Origin: Pseudobacteriovorax antillogorgiicola
GTDB lineage: Bacteria; Bdellovibrionota_B; Oligoflexia; Oligoflexales; CAIYRB01
Assembly (NCBI GenBank): GCA_945862295.1
Contig: CAMAXT010000019.1
Location: forward strand, 1 to 36,029
Direction: 5' to 3'
DNA length: 36,029 nt
Shown: positions 1 through 7,869 of the stretch, one piece after another
Layout of the letters: each line of letters begins with the position of its first letter
How positions within the stretch are numbered: the first letter of the stretch is position 1
The notes under the pieces: model-generated
Seen by the model: the letters and a program-made list of their open reading frames with translations, nothing else
What the model was told of the DNA's origin: nothing
Database searches by the model: none
Program-made: the position numbers and the translations under genes

Positions 1-1
1 G

Positions 2-475
2 TCGCTGTTGACGCTGATGTCAGGGTCACAGGCAAAAGCAGCTGAGCGCCCCTACGGTATGGCTGGCTGCGGCGTCGGCAATATGATTCTTGGACCAAAA
101 GGTGGGAAAATCAAGCAATTTACGGTCGCGTACACCAACGGCGTATTCAGTCAAACTCTGGCGATATCGTCTGGATCTTCTGGCTGTAAGCCGGACGAAA
201 AAACAGCGCAAATGATGCGACAAGAACACTTTGTCGTTAGCAATCTTGGTACACTTTCAAAAGACATGGCTCAAGGCGAAGGCGACTCTCTTGTCGCTCT
301 GTCTGAAACTTTCGGATGTCCGGCTGATATTCAAGAAGACTTCAACGCCGCGCTAAAATCTGACTACGCGAATGTTTTCTCTGCACCAGGTGCAATCGCT
401 GTCTTAGATCAAACAAGAGTCGCCCTGTTGCGCGACCCTGAAACTTCAGCAAACTGCCAGTACCTAGTACTTTAA
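2..475 (+). CDS. DUF3015-family secreted protein (5' end outside window)
   Basis: The reading frame is open to the left edge. The first codons give a hydrophobic stretch followed by SGSQAKAAE, which looks like the end of a signal peptide, so the true start lies before the window; the TTG at 8 and ATG at 17 are probably internal. The mature part begins with PYGMAGCGVG and contains a NLGTLSKDMAQGEGDSL block. Four cysteines (in MAGCG, SSGC, FGC and SANC) match four in the next gene, so two disulfides are possible. I assign it to DUF3015 by these motifs; no function is established. Its neighbour 26 bp downstream is a clear paralogue, so this is a tandem duplication, probably co-transcribed. Confidence 0.75.
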   Translation, partial: SLLTLMSGSQAKAAERPYGMAGCGVGNMILGPKGGKIKQFTVAYTNGVFSQTLAISSGSSGCKPDEKTAQMMRQEHFVVSNLGTLSKDMAQGEGDSLVALSETFGCPADIQEDFNAALKSDYANVFSAPGAIAVLDQTRVALLRDPETSANCQYLVL

Positions 476-501
476 AAAAATCTAATTGAAAGGTGAAAAA
501 T

Positions 502-1107
502 ATGAAACTCCGTAGATTACTCTCGACTCTTCTTCTCGTTGCACCTTTAGCACTAGTCCTTTCTTCTGGCGAAGCAATGGCGCAAAAGAAGAAAAAGAAG
601 AAAAAAAAGAAGTCTGAAAAGACTGAAGAAGTTTCAGGTGCAGAAGGTGAAACCGCCGGCGCTGGATACAAAGCCGCTCCATACGGAATGGCAGGATGCG
701 GTCTAGGTTCCTTGGTCATGAAGAGCAACACAAAGGGCGCACAATCATCAGCAGCAACAACCAATGGTTACACTTACACCACTCTTTTGGGCATCCTCAG
801 CGGTACTTCTAACTGCGTTGACACTGACTCTGAGAGTACTGCGGCAGAACGCGAAGTATATATATCCGCTAACCTAGCATCTCTTAGCAAAGAAGCAGCC
901 CAAGGCGAAGGCCGTCACCTTCTCGCCTTCGCAGACGTACTTGGATGTGCTGGTGACCAGTCATACCCACAATTCGTCAAAGTTAGCCAAGAACAGCACC
1001 AAGCAATTTTTAATTCCGACGACCCGCAAGCTGTGTTAAATAGCTATATCGGTGCAGTGAAAGCCAACAGCCAGCTTAGGACGGAATGTGCCCGTCTAGG
1101 TGTATAG
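502..1107 (+). CDS. DUF3015-family secreted protein with poly-lysine linker
   Basis: This is a 201-residue paralogue of the preceding gene. I chose ATG 502 because AAAGGTG at 489-495 sits at ribosome-binding distance; a GTG at 493 in the same frame would lie inside that site. Residues 1-27 form a signal peptide ending AMAQ, probably cleaved at AMA-Q. Nine lysines in a row follow directly (codons 586-612, including an A8 run at 601-608), then an acidic SEKTEEVSGAEGE stretch. The DUF3015 core starts at PYGMAGCGLG and has the shared NLASLSKEAAQGEGRHL block and four conserved cysteines. The paralogue has no lysine tract. Role unknown; probably periplasmic or surface exposed. The stop is 3 bp from the next start, so the two are probably co-transcribed. 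Confidence 0.85.
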   Translation: MKLRRLLSTLLLVAPLALVLSSGEAMAQKKKKKKKKKSEKTEEVSGAEGETAGAGYKAAPYGMAGCGLGSLVMKSNTKGAQSSAATTNGYTYTTLLGILSGTSNCVDTDSESTAAEREVYISANLASLSKEAAQGEGRHLLAFADVLGCAGDQSYPQFVKVSQEQHQAIFNSDDPQAVLNSYIGAVKANSQLRTECARLGV

Positions 1108-1110
1108 ATC

Positions 1111-3051
1111 TTGATTTTGTTTCGTAGCGCGATTTTATTTCTGACTGCTTTTATTTCAGTCCAAAGCCTGGCAGATCCTGCCAGGCTTTTATCGTCTAAA
1201 GCGGTCGAGCACCTCTCTGAATCCGACCAATGGAAGAAACTGCTCTTCTACGCTAAGAAAACGTTCAACCGTCAGAGCAGCCTTTTCGATTCGCCAGGGT
1301 TCTTTGTTTCATCAGAAGGGAAAACAGACCCGCTGATTGAAATGCAAGCCATGCTTACCGGGATGCATCAAGATCCTATTGCCTTTGCAAATCCTGAACT
1401 TCACCCGCTCTGCCGGTTTCCAATCAGAGCTAAATTTCTCATCGAAAATTTAAATATCGATAGAACGACTCTACCTACTCCGAAATGCGAACTGCGAGAA
1501 AAATGGCTGGCTCGCAATGTCGTAAAAAAAGTCTCTCTTGTTTTTAGCTCCTACTACACCGACAACCCGGCCTCGATGTTTGGCCATAGCTTTTTAAAGC
1601 TTCGCATTAATCCCGTCGGATTGAACGGTAAGCAGCACAACTCTGCAAATGAGCTATTAGATTTCGCCGTGAATTACGCCGCGCACATGGGCGATGTCGA
1701 CTTACTGACTTATTACTGGAAAGGGTTCTCCGGGCAATTTCCTGGAAAATTTTCAATGGAACCCTTTTACGTTAAAGTCCAAGAATACAATAACTTTGAA
1801 CAGCGAGACCTTTGGGTATACGATCTCGCCCTTACTGAGGAGGAATCCGTTCGCCTCGCGTCGATCATGTGGGAGATCAGCGAGAACGAGATAAACTATT
1901 TCTACTTTGATGATAATTGCTCCGCACTCATGCTTGCCCTCTTGGATGCGGCGAAGCCAGAACTAAACCTATACAACAAACTTCCGCACCTCTGGATCAT
2001 CCCAGTCGATACACTTAAGGTCGTGACCTCAGAGCCGGGCTTAGTAACAGATATCCAATATATTCCTTCGACCCGGACAAAATTTTTAACAAGATTTCGT
2101 CAGCTCGATAAAAATGAACAGCAGTTGGTCGATGAACTTGCAAACAAGAACGAACCATCAGAGCTTGCAACGGAGTTAAAAGACCTATCGGTCAATGGAA
2201 AAATTGGCGTTCTTGACACACTTGTAGAGCTTGTAGATTTTAAGGAAGACATCGCTGGCGCAGATCTTGGCAAAGAGTTTAAAAATCTCCGCGCTGAGGC
2301 ATTAAAGATTCGCTCTGGAATTCCTGAACGTTCAGAGAAACTTGTTACGACGCCGAATGATAGCGAGCGTCCTGATAAGGCGCACGGAACGACTTTAATG
2401 AGTCTTGCCGGAGGCGTTGGGTCTGAGGGTGGCAGGCTCGCTCAACTACACTGGCGACCGGCACTGCATGGTTTCGCTGATGCTGGAGATGGATATCCGC
2501 AAGGTTTAAACATCGGATTTTTGAATACGCGCATTGCTTGGGATAACGAATCGAAGACCTATATTTTGCGAAATTTAGGTGGTATCGAAATCAAGTCCGT
2601 TCCAACCGTCGAACCAGTAATCAAAAAAAATGCTTGGACCCTAAATGTTGGGCAGCGGCATCGATTCGACTGCGGGCCAGAGGCCCGCGACATGTGCCTG
2701 AGCTCGTTTTTAAACTTCGGCTACGGGTTTTCCAACTTTCTCTTTACTGAAAATATCACCGGCTACGCGCTGGCAACCGGTCAATTGAGTATTCTCCACG
2801 ACGGCTACCGATTAGCATCAGCGGAACCAGGCATTATGGGCGGTATCAGCTTCACGCCAAAGGGACCGTTCAAAATCAATATCGAAGCGACTAGGCAAAG
2901 ATCATACGGCATTAAAAAAATCACCCTGGTGTCTAAGGGTGACTTAACAGCGATGTACGCTCTCAGTAATACTAAAACACTGATCGTGACCGGAGACTAC
3001 GAAACAAAGTACGGAAGCAGCATTGTTGCTGGCTACGGCATCTACTTTTGA
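1111..3051 (+). CDS. DUF4105 (Lnb_N-like) periplasmic/outer-membrane protein
   Basis: 646 residues from a TTG start, with AGGTG at 1098-1102 inside the end of the upstream gene as the likely ribosome-binding site. This start gives a good signal peptide (residues 1-21, ending SVQSLA). A conserved region around residues 130-300 carries SMFGHSFLKLRI (His159) and FDDNCSALM (Cys270). This His/Cys pair fits DUF4105/Lnb_N, an NlpC/P60-like papain fold, one branch of which is lipoprotein N-acyltransferase Lnb of Bacteroides. That enzyme has a membrane-spanning C-terminus. Here the C-terminal ~200 residues instead alternate as beta strands and end in GYGIYF, like an outer-membrane barrel. Acyltransferase activity is therefore not implied. 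Its 3' end overlaps the convergent gene by 10 bp. Confidence 0.8.
   Translation: MILFRSAILFLTAFISVQSLADPARLLSSKAVEHLSESDQWKKLLFYAKKTFNRQSSLFDSPGFFVSSEGKTDPLIEMQAMLTGMHQDPIAFANPELHPLCRFPIRAKFLIENLNIDRTTLPTPKCELREKWLARNVVKKVSLVFSSYYTDNPASMFGHSFLKLRINPVGLNGKQHNSANELLDFAVNYAAHMGDVDLLTYYWKGFSGQFPGKFSMEPFYVKVQEYNNFEQRDLWVYDLALTEEESVRLASIMWEISENEINYFYFDDNCSALMLALLDAAKPELNLYNKLPHLWIIPVDTLKVVTSEPGLVTDIQYIPSTRTKFLTRFRQLDKNEQQLVDELANKNEPSELATELKDLSVNGKIGVLDTLVELVDFKEDIAGADLGKEFKNLRAEALKIRSGIPERSEKLVTTPNDSERPDKAHGTTLMSLAGGVGSEGGRLAQLHWRPALHGFADAGDGYPQGLNIGFLNTRIAWDNESKTYILRNLGGIEIKSVPTVEPVIKKNAWTLNVGQRHRFDCGPEARDMCLSSFLNFGYGFSNFLFTENITGYALATGQLSILHDGYRLASAEPGIMGGISFTPKGPFKINIEATRQRSYGIKKITLVSKGDLTAMYALSNTKTLIVTGDYETKYGSSIVAGYGIYF
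1163..1190 (+). terminator. Terminator-like hairpin inside the DUF4105 signal-peptide codons
   Basis: A perfect 12-bp stem (AAAGCCTGGCAG, 1163-1174, pairing with 1178-1189) has a 3-nt ATC loop and ends in TTTT (1187-1190). This is the shape of an intrinsic terminator. It lies 53-80 nt downstream of the TTG start of the DUF4105 gene and encodes roughly SLADPARL at the signal-peptide cleavage region. It could end most transcripts of the two DUF3015 genes and reduce read-through into the downstream gene. Ribosomes translating the leader could cover the stem and relieve it. The shape is seen in the sequence; the regulatory role is inferred. Confidence 0.6.
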
Positions 3052-4508
3052 GCCTCATATTCAGCACATTTCAAGTGCTGAATGCGTGCTCCCAATCCAC
3101 GATCAACAGCCATTTGATAGATATCGCAAGCAAACCTACCCGCATTTAAATCGCGATCAGCGAGCATAAGGGCCTGAATCAAATCCTCAAGGTGACTCCG
3201 AGGCAACAAATAGTTGATCGAAGCGGCAACAGTCGATACAAATGGAATCTCAGACTGGCTTTCAATTAGATTAGCTAGATCTAGCAACATGGCAGAGATG
3301 ATCTGTCCTTGACCGTGAGGTGATGACGTCAGGTTCTGGTCAACAAAACTCATTGAGTTAGCGCCGGTTCTTAAGCACCGCGGCTGAATGCAATCGAAAC
3401 TTCCCAAAGGACAGACGGTTTCCGCAAGGCAGGCATTTCCTGTCTTCGAATAAACAAAATAGTCGGCCAAACCTTCATGAATGACTACCGATTCGAAGTG
3501 ATTGGTGTCCTTCACTCCCCGGTAAACAACGTGGTGGGCAAACTCATGGGCGATGACGTCTGGATCTGTTCCTAGATTCGTTAAACGAACACCGTCGCCG
3601 TCTCCAACTAAGATTTCAGGTCTGCCCGTAGCGGTATTAACGTCCGGCTGATAGCGTGCGTTGTTGACGGTGCCTCCTACAAATACATGGTGCAGCTTAA
3701 TGTCGATCGGAAAGCATTCGGTGTCGACAGCTTTACTTGTTAACTTGTCAAACCAATCGAGCATGAGCTCTGCGTTGGCATAGGCACTGGCCTGGGGAAA
3801 CTGAAAGTCGGATTTACCGAAATCAAAATTGCCGTTGGTCGAAACTGCTCTTTCGGTTCCATTATTGGTAAACACTTCGAAATTTTTACCAGCTAAAAAA
3901 CCGCTTCCATCAAGAGAATCGGTCTCTAAAAAAGCAACACTGCCGATTTGGCCTTCTAACTGGTAAGAAATGCGCCCAATATCAAAACCACCGCTGCCAA
4001 TCTCAAAGATCTGGTCACCACTCGCTACTGCTTTGATCGTTCGATCGTCCGCTACGATCGTCACATCGTAGGCAGGGAGGAGTTCTAATTCTGGTGTAAG
4101 GTACCAACATCTATCCGCACTGACAGCATCCGCTTTCAATACACCTGACTCACCGGCAATAAAAGACGTGACCACTTGTGATTCTGGCCACTCACTAGCT
4201 TCATCTACGACCAAAGATCCTAGCTTACCTTCAAGCTGTCCGATAAATAATCCCGAACCAGAATCAAGGTTCAGCGTTCGGCCGTACCAAGAACAGATGG
4301 GCACATTTTTATAACTATAATGGTAGATTTCCGACTCTGATTTCGGAGACGAAAGTGCAAGTCGACTATTTGCCGCACATGCATTGCGAACTCCCAATGT
4401 CGGAACCCCAATTAATCCAGGTTGGCGGTCAACATCCGCTTTATTTTTCTTCTCAGTGCCGCAGCCAACGATTAACATTGCTGCGACGCAAAGACTTACT
4501 AACTTCAT
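3042..4508 (-). CDS. Lipoprotein zinc metallopeptidase (HExxH, gluzincin-like)
   Basis: 488 residues, with GGAG (complement of 4515-4518) 6 nt before the ATG. The signal sequence ends in a lipobox LIVGC, Cys16 being the lipidated residue, so the protein is probably membrane anchored and faces the periplasm or surface. The zinc site is H321-E-F-A-H325, followed 20 residues after His325 by Glu345 in VIHEGLADYF. That gives the HExxH + E arrangement of gluzincins such as thermolysin (M4) relatives. Residues 20-300 contain repeated short beta-rich segments and scattered cysteines; I do not recognise a named domain there. CLAETVCPLG and neighbouring Cys near residues 360-380 may form disulfides. 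It is convergent with and overlaps the DUF4105 gene. Protease family assignment is confident; substrate unknown. Confidence 0.8.
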   Translation of the reverse strand: MKLVSLCVAAMLIVGCGTEKKNKADVDRQPGLIGVPTLGVRNACAANSRLALSSPKSESEIYHYSYKNVPICSWYGRTLNLDSGSGLFIGQLEGKLGSLVVDEASEWPESQVVTSFIAGESGVLKADAVSADRCWYLTPELELLPAYDVTIVADDRTIKAVASGDQIFEIGSGGFDIGRISYQLEGQIGSVAFLETDSLDGSGFLAGKNFEVFTNNGTERAVSTNGNFDFGKSDFQFPQASAYANAELMLDWFDKLTSKAVDTECFPIDIKLHHVFVGGTVNNARYQPDVNTATGRPEILVGDGDGVRLTNLGTDPDVIAHEFAHHVVYRGVKDTNHFESVVIHEGLADYFVYSKTGNACLAETVCPLGSFDCIQPRCLRTGANSMSFVDQNLTSSPHGQGQIISAMLLDLANLIESQSEIPFVSTVAASINYLLPRSHLEDLIQALMLADRDLNAGRFACDIYQMAVDRGLGARIQHLKCAEYEAQK

Positions 4509-4866
4509 AAAATGCTCCGTACTTATGTAGTAGTAAGTTCGGAATTTTGAAGAAAAAAGTTAGCTAAGAAACCGTTTACACAGAGTGGGTATTAAATATT
4601 CGTTGGGATTTGTAGATCCAGACTGCAAACAGCCTAAAGCAGACACCTTTCTACTTTTTTTTTCGAAACTTTATCTCAACGAAGCTAATTAGTCGCTGGC
4701 GCGAAACTCCGTTTCGCGCCAGCGACGTGTCCCGAACGTAGTGAGGGATCTCCACATATCAGGCACTTAGCGTGGAGATCCTTCAGGACTATGCCCTTCA
4801 GGACACGTCCCTGGCGCTTTCGCGCCAGGGACTAATTATTGCCTAGCAACCTCCGATAAATGACTC
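4509..4866. other. 358-bp noncoding region with composite palindrome
   Basis: This is the divergent spacer between the metallopeptidase lipoprotein (-) and the zinc-finger protein (+). I see no credible gene in it. 4509-4685 is AT-rich and should hold the promoter of the minus-strand gene, but I could not pick out a convincing -35/-10 pair. 4686-4838 is the palindromic element listed separately. Only 28 bp separate that element from the zinc-finger start, so the element may carry or influence that gene's promoter. Confidence 0.7.
4686..4838. repeat. MITE-like palindromic element with 21-bp terminal inverted repeats
   Basis: The two ends (4686-4706 and 4818-4838) are inverted copies of one 21-bp sequence with a single mismatch. 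Inside are: a perfect 16-bp stem with a 3-nt loop (4692-4707 with 4711-4726); an 8-bp pair (4725-4732 with 4801-4808); a 10-bp stem with a 16-nt loop (4746-4755 with 4772-4781); and an 11-bp stem with a 4-nt loop (4807-4817 with 4822-4832). CCTTCAGGAC occurs twice (4780-4789 and 4795-4804). No coding capacity or transposase is present. This is the architecture of a non-autonomous mobile repeat or REP/BIME-type element. The family cannot be named from one copy. Confidence 0.7.
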
Positions 4867-5850
4867 ATGCAGAATCACAAGACACATCGCCGATCATCCG
4901 TCGCCATCAAACGTGTTATCACCCAGGGCAACGTTTCAATTTGTGGTATCTGTCGAAAAACCTACAAAGATTCCAAGCAAGCTAACAGCTGCCTCAACCG
5001 TTGTTTAAGTGGGCATTTAAATCCTAGTGACCCTGTTGTTGCCCTCTCTGAAACAGGTGCAAAAAAATTCCGCTGCCACTTCTGTCGGCGTGTCTTTTCG
5101 GAAAGAAACAAAGCCGTTGAATGTGCTAGCGCTTGTAAAGTCAAAACCAATGCCGTTGTTGCTTCTGAACATCCAAAGGATATTGCGCAGCCGAAGCTGC
5201 AGGCTCAAACTCTTGGACGACCTCAGCAGAAATCCACGCAACCAGACCAGCCGCTAGTAAAGCCAGCAAATAAACCGCAGGTTGTGCGCCGCGATCAGAT
5301 GCATAAATTTTTTCGCGATGGTCGCAAACTTGTTTGCAAAAAATGCGGTTCCGAGAAAATGACTCTTGATGACGTTATTGCTTGCTACGACTCCCATCCA
5401 GAGCATGTCAAAAAAACACCACAAGAAAAGAAAGTTGAAGCTGAGAAAAAGTCGGCTCCGAAACTCAAAATCGTCAAGGCTACAGCACCAGCAATCGAAA
5501 AAGTAGCGAAGACGCCGCGCCTCACCAATGAAGACGAAAAGTTCCTTCGAGATGGTGCCCGCTACGTTTGCCGCCATTGCGGCAAAAAATTATTCACCCG
5601 CGAAGACGTATTCGCTTGCTACGACAGTCATGCCGGCGAGCAACCGGCCGCAAAAGTTGCGGCAACAGCTGCGCCTTCGGCTGAGCCTGCCCCGGTACCA
5701 GAAAAGACTGCGAAACTATCTTCCATCGATGACGACCATAAATTCTTTCGAGACGGTGCTCGCTACATCTGCAGAACCTGCTCGAAAAAGCATTTTACTC
5801 GTGGCGATGTTACGACATGCTTTGATGCGCACGGACAATCCCCCGCATAA
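4867..5850 (+). CDS. Five-zinc-finger protein with disordered linkers
   Basis: 327 residues. A TGA at 4861-4863 in the same frame makes ATG 4867 the first possible start; no strong ribosome-binding site is visible. Five motifs all have the spacing C-x2-C-x12-C-x3-C/H. Fingers 1 and 2 have four cysteines (C26/29/42/46 and C70/73/86/90). Fingers 3-5 end in His (C157/160/173-H177, C235/238/251-H255, C302/305/318-H322). Fingers 3-5 also share a lead of the type KFFRDGARYVC and end in CYDSH or CFDAH. Linkers are rich in Lys, Ala, Pro and Gln and look disordered. There is no signal peptide, so it is probably cytoplasmic. Spacing matches classical C2H2 fingers with Cys as third ligand. Zinc binding is likely; DNA, RNA or protein targets are unknown. 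I do not recognise a named family. Confidence 0.75.
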   Translation: MQNHKTHRRSSVAIKRVITQGNVSICGICRKTYKDSKQANSCLNRCLSGHLNPSDPVVALSETGAKKFRCHFCRRVFSERNKAVECASACKVKTNAVVASEHPKDIAQPKLQAQTLGRPQQKSTQPDQPLVKPANKPQVVRRDQMHKFFRDGRKLVCKKCGSEKMTLDDVIACYDSHPEHVKKTPQEKKVEAEKKSAPKLKIVKATAPAIEKVAKTPRLTNEDEKFLRDGARYVCRHCGKKLFTREDVFACYDSHAGEQPAAKVAATAAPSAEPAPVPEKTAKLSSIDDDHKFFRDGARYICRTCSKKHFTRGDVTTCFDAHGQSPA

Positions 5851-5951
5851 CACTCAATAACTATTAAGATTTGTATTCCGCCTAAAGAAAAAACCAAGAC
5901 ATACCGATAAATACAATAACCGCCTATCTGATAAAAACTTTAGAGGTCCAA

Positions 5952-6695
5952 ATGCAAAAGATTCACATATCTTTTTTGGTGCTTGCGCTCACTGGTTGTA
6001 CTGGCAGAAGTACAACTACGACGACCCCGCAACCAAGACCTGCAGATACAACTCCTACTGATACCAGCAAAGATCCTAACAACCCAGAAGGTGGTAGTAC
6101 TGAAATTGAAACTGAAGAAACCGCACCTGGGACTCAGAATGGTGAAGGCACGAATGATGACATTGTCGATGCGAACGGCAAGCCAATTGACGATACTAGC
6201 GTAGCTCCACCATCTGATACTACAGCGCCAGAGTCACCCGCGACTCCTGCAACTCCCGTGACACCAGCAACTCCCGCAGCGCCGGCAACACCTGCTGCTA
6301 CCGGCACCATAAATATTCAGGGTTCGACCATTACCTTTCAGGACATTCAGTTTACAGTCCCTGCGGGATGGAAACTGCATCAAGATACATTTACGGACGG
6401 TACGCTCATTATTTCTTTCGAAAAAGGAACGGACTACTTTCGTCTTTATGCAAAACAAGGCTCTACTCCAACACTTCAATCTATCTTTGTAAATGGGTCG
6501 AATGTCGTCGGCGCAGAAAAAGACCTAACGATTGCTGACAAAGTCTATAAGCGCATCGATACGCAAAAAGGCCAAGTTTTTGTAGCAGGGTTTTCCATAA
6601 CTCATAAAAACCATGCCTACTACGGCTTTGGTAGATCAAGTTCGACAGCAGCAGCAAATACGGCGGCAACTGAGTTTCTCAGCACGTTCAAATAA
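5952..6695 (+). CDS. Thr/Pro-rich lipoprotein with small C-terminal domain
   Basis: 247 residues, with AGAGG (5942-5946) before ATG 5952. The signal sequence ends LALTGC, Cys16 being the lipidation site. Residues 18-115 are low complexity: a Thr run, an acidic stretch, then repeated ATP/TPA units around residues 95-118, probably an extended stalk. The last ~125 residues form a folded domain beginning TINIQGSTITFQDIQFTVPAGW and ending TEFLSTFK. Its alternating strands and VPAGW motif resemble small PsbP/DUF1795-type domains, but this is only a weak likeness. It lies 34 bp upstream of the caspase-like lipoprotein and is probably co-transcribed with it, so it may be a surface partner of that protease-like protein. 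Function unknown. Confidence 0.75.
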   Translation: MQKIHISFLVLALTGCTGRSTTTTTPQPRPADTTPTDTSKDPNNPEGGSTEIETEETAPGTQNGEGTNDDIVDANGKPIDDTSVAPPSDTTAPESPATPATPVTPATPAAPATPAATGTINIQGSTITFQDIQFTVPAGWKLHQDTFTDGTLIISFEKGTDYFRLYAKQGSTPTLQSIFVNGSNVVGAEKDLTIADKVYKRIDTQKGQVFVAGFSITHKNHAYYGFGRSSSTAAANTAATEFLSTFK

Positions 6696-6729
6696 ATCGA
6701 GCCAAGACAGACACTGAGGTAACAAGTTT

Positions 6730-7674
6730 ATGAAATTAGCATCAACAATCAGTATGACCTTGGTACTTACTTTGACTGCGTGCATTCCACCGGCAGGTGA
6801 CGAATCTAGCAGTAGTATCGTTCGTTCACTTACCGGTAAATCATTTGCTGGTAAGAAATACTACTTCGCTTGGGGTCATGCGTCGCCAAACGATCCAGCC
6901 AATATGCACAACGAAGTTAAGTATGATGTCCTTCACACACATGAGATTTTTACAAAAGATATCGGCGGTAGTTACGCCGGTACTAAGTTGATTAAATCTG
7001 GTGAAGAGAACTCAGTTGGTTCGGCTTTCAATCAATTGAAATCGCAAGTCACAGCTAATGATATGTTTATTCAATATTCAAGCGGTCATGGCATGCCTAC
7101 AGGACTCGCTGTGGGTGGCTCATACCAAGAGATCGCTAGCCGCATCCTATCGTTACCTGCGAAAGAGATTATTATTTTTACCATGGCGTGTCACTCTGGT
7201 GGCTTAGTTGATACGTTCAATCAAATGCGCTCCCAGTGGAGTGGGTTTGCACAACAAGGCAGAACACTATTCGTTATGTCTTCAAGCACTGTACAACAAA
7301 CGTCAAGTACCGGTCCGAGTACCGACAATGAATCAGTTGGACCGATGGGAAGTGCCGGCAGCGCCTTTGGTCACTCACTATGGAAATCCTTACTTGGTGA
7401 CGCTGATGGTGCCTATGACGGTATCAAGGACGGCTTTATTGATCTTGGTGAAATTGAATCCTATACAAAACAGCGAACAAAACAACTGGGTGGTCACGAT
7501 CCTGTTTCGACTGGGTCATACAATCCAGGCTTAATCATGAACCTAGTCCCAAAGGATCGCTCGTCATTGACCTATACAGACCGAGGTACAACTAATACAT
7601 CTAATGCTGACCTACAGAACATGATCAAATCTGAAGACATCAGAGGCAACCAAGCTCCAATTTGGTTTCCATAA
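6730..7674 (+). CDS. Caspase/legumain-like (clan CD) lipoprotein
   Basis: 314 residues; GAGGT at 6716-6720 precedes ATG 6730. The signal sequence ends TLTAC (Cys18, lipobox), so the domain is placed outside the cytoplasm. Clan CD peptidases use a His-Gly and a Cys in A-C-x-S-G. Both are present: YSSGHG (His120) and FTMACHSGG (Cys154), each after a hydrophobic strand, 34 residues apart. A later YDGIKDGFIDLGEIESY matches the acidic DGxIxLxEL segment found near the end of many bacterial caspase-like domains and resembles an EF-hand loop. The Ser/Thr/Gly-rich stretch around residues 185-215 may be an exposed loop. Catalysis is likely but unproven; the specificity is not readable. It is probably in an operon with the preceding lipoprotein. 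Confidence 0.75.
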   Translation: MKLASTISMTLVLTLTACIPPAGDESSSSIVRSLTGKSFAGKKYYFAWGHASPNDPANMHNEVKYDVLHTHEIFTKDIGGSYAGTKLIKSGEENSVGSAFNQLKSQVTANDMFIQYSSGHGMPTGLAVGGSYQEIASRILSLPAKEIIIFTMACHSGGLVDTFNQMRSQWSGFAQQGRTLFVMSSSTVQQTSSTGPSTDNESVGPMGSAGSAFGHSLWKSLLGDADGAYDGIKDGFIDLGEIESYTKQRTKQLGGHDPVSTGSYNPGLIMNLVPKDRSSLTYTDRGTTNTSNADLQNMIKSEDIRGNQAPIWFP

Positions 7675-7738
7675 TTTGCTCTACCAGCGAAAATAACAGC
7701 TAAAGACTACTTTCTTTTTAATAATTTCGAACTATAAA

Positions 7739-7772
7739 CGGCCAGGCAATCTTGGCCGCTATCTCCTTTTTT
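7739..7772 (+). terminator. Weak terminator-like hairpin after the caspase-like gene
   Basis: A 6-bp stem CGGCCA (7739-7744) pairs with TGGCCG (7753-7758) across an 8-nt loop. T6 at 7767-7772 lies 8 nt beyond the stem. The gap makes it a poor intrinsic terminator, but it is the only candidate between the caspase-like gene and motB. Confidence 0.35.
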
Positions 7773-7869
7773 CCCATCTATAGAAGACATTGAATCCAGC
7801 GTGTTAATGTAGATGAACTACCTTTACACACCTGAACCATTTGGCAACGATTGGTAGGCGGAGTCCATC

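Noticed and set aside
342-764. 140-residue minus-strand frame with a run of Phe
   Set aside because: It is the antisense of the two DUF3015 genes; the Phe run is the complement of the poly-lysine codons, and there is no ribosome-binding site.
5254-5577. 107-residue minus-strand frame across the zinc-finger gene
   Set aside because: Antisense of the repeated fingers; no start signal and no independent motif.
7733-7760. FliA-like promoter (TAAA and GCCGCTAT) before motB
   Set aside because: Spacing is 16 instead of 15, only part of the -10 matches GCCGATAA, and it coincides with the stem of a hairpin, so it is likely chance.
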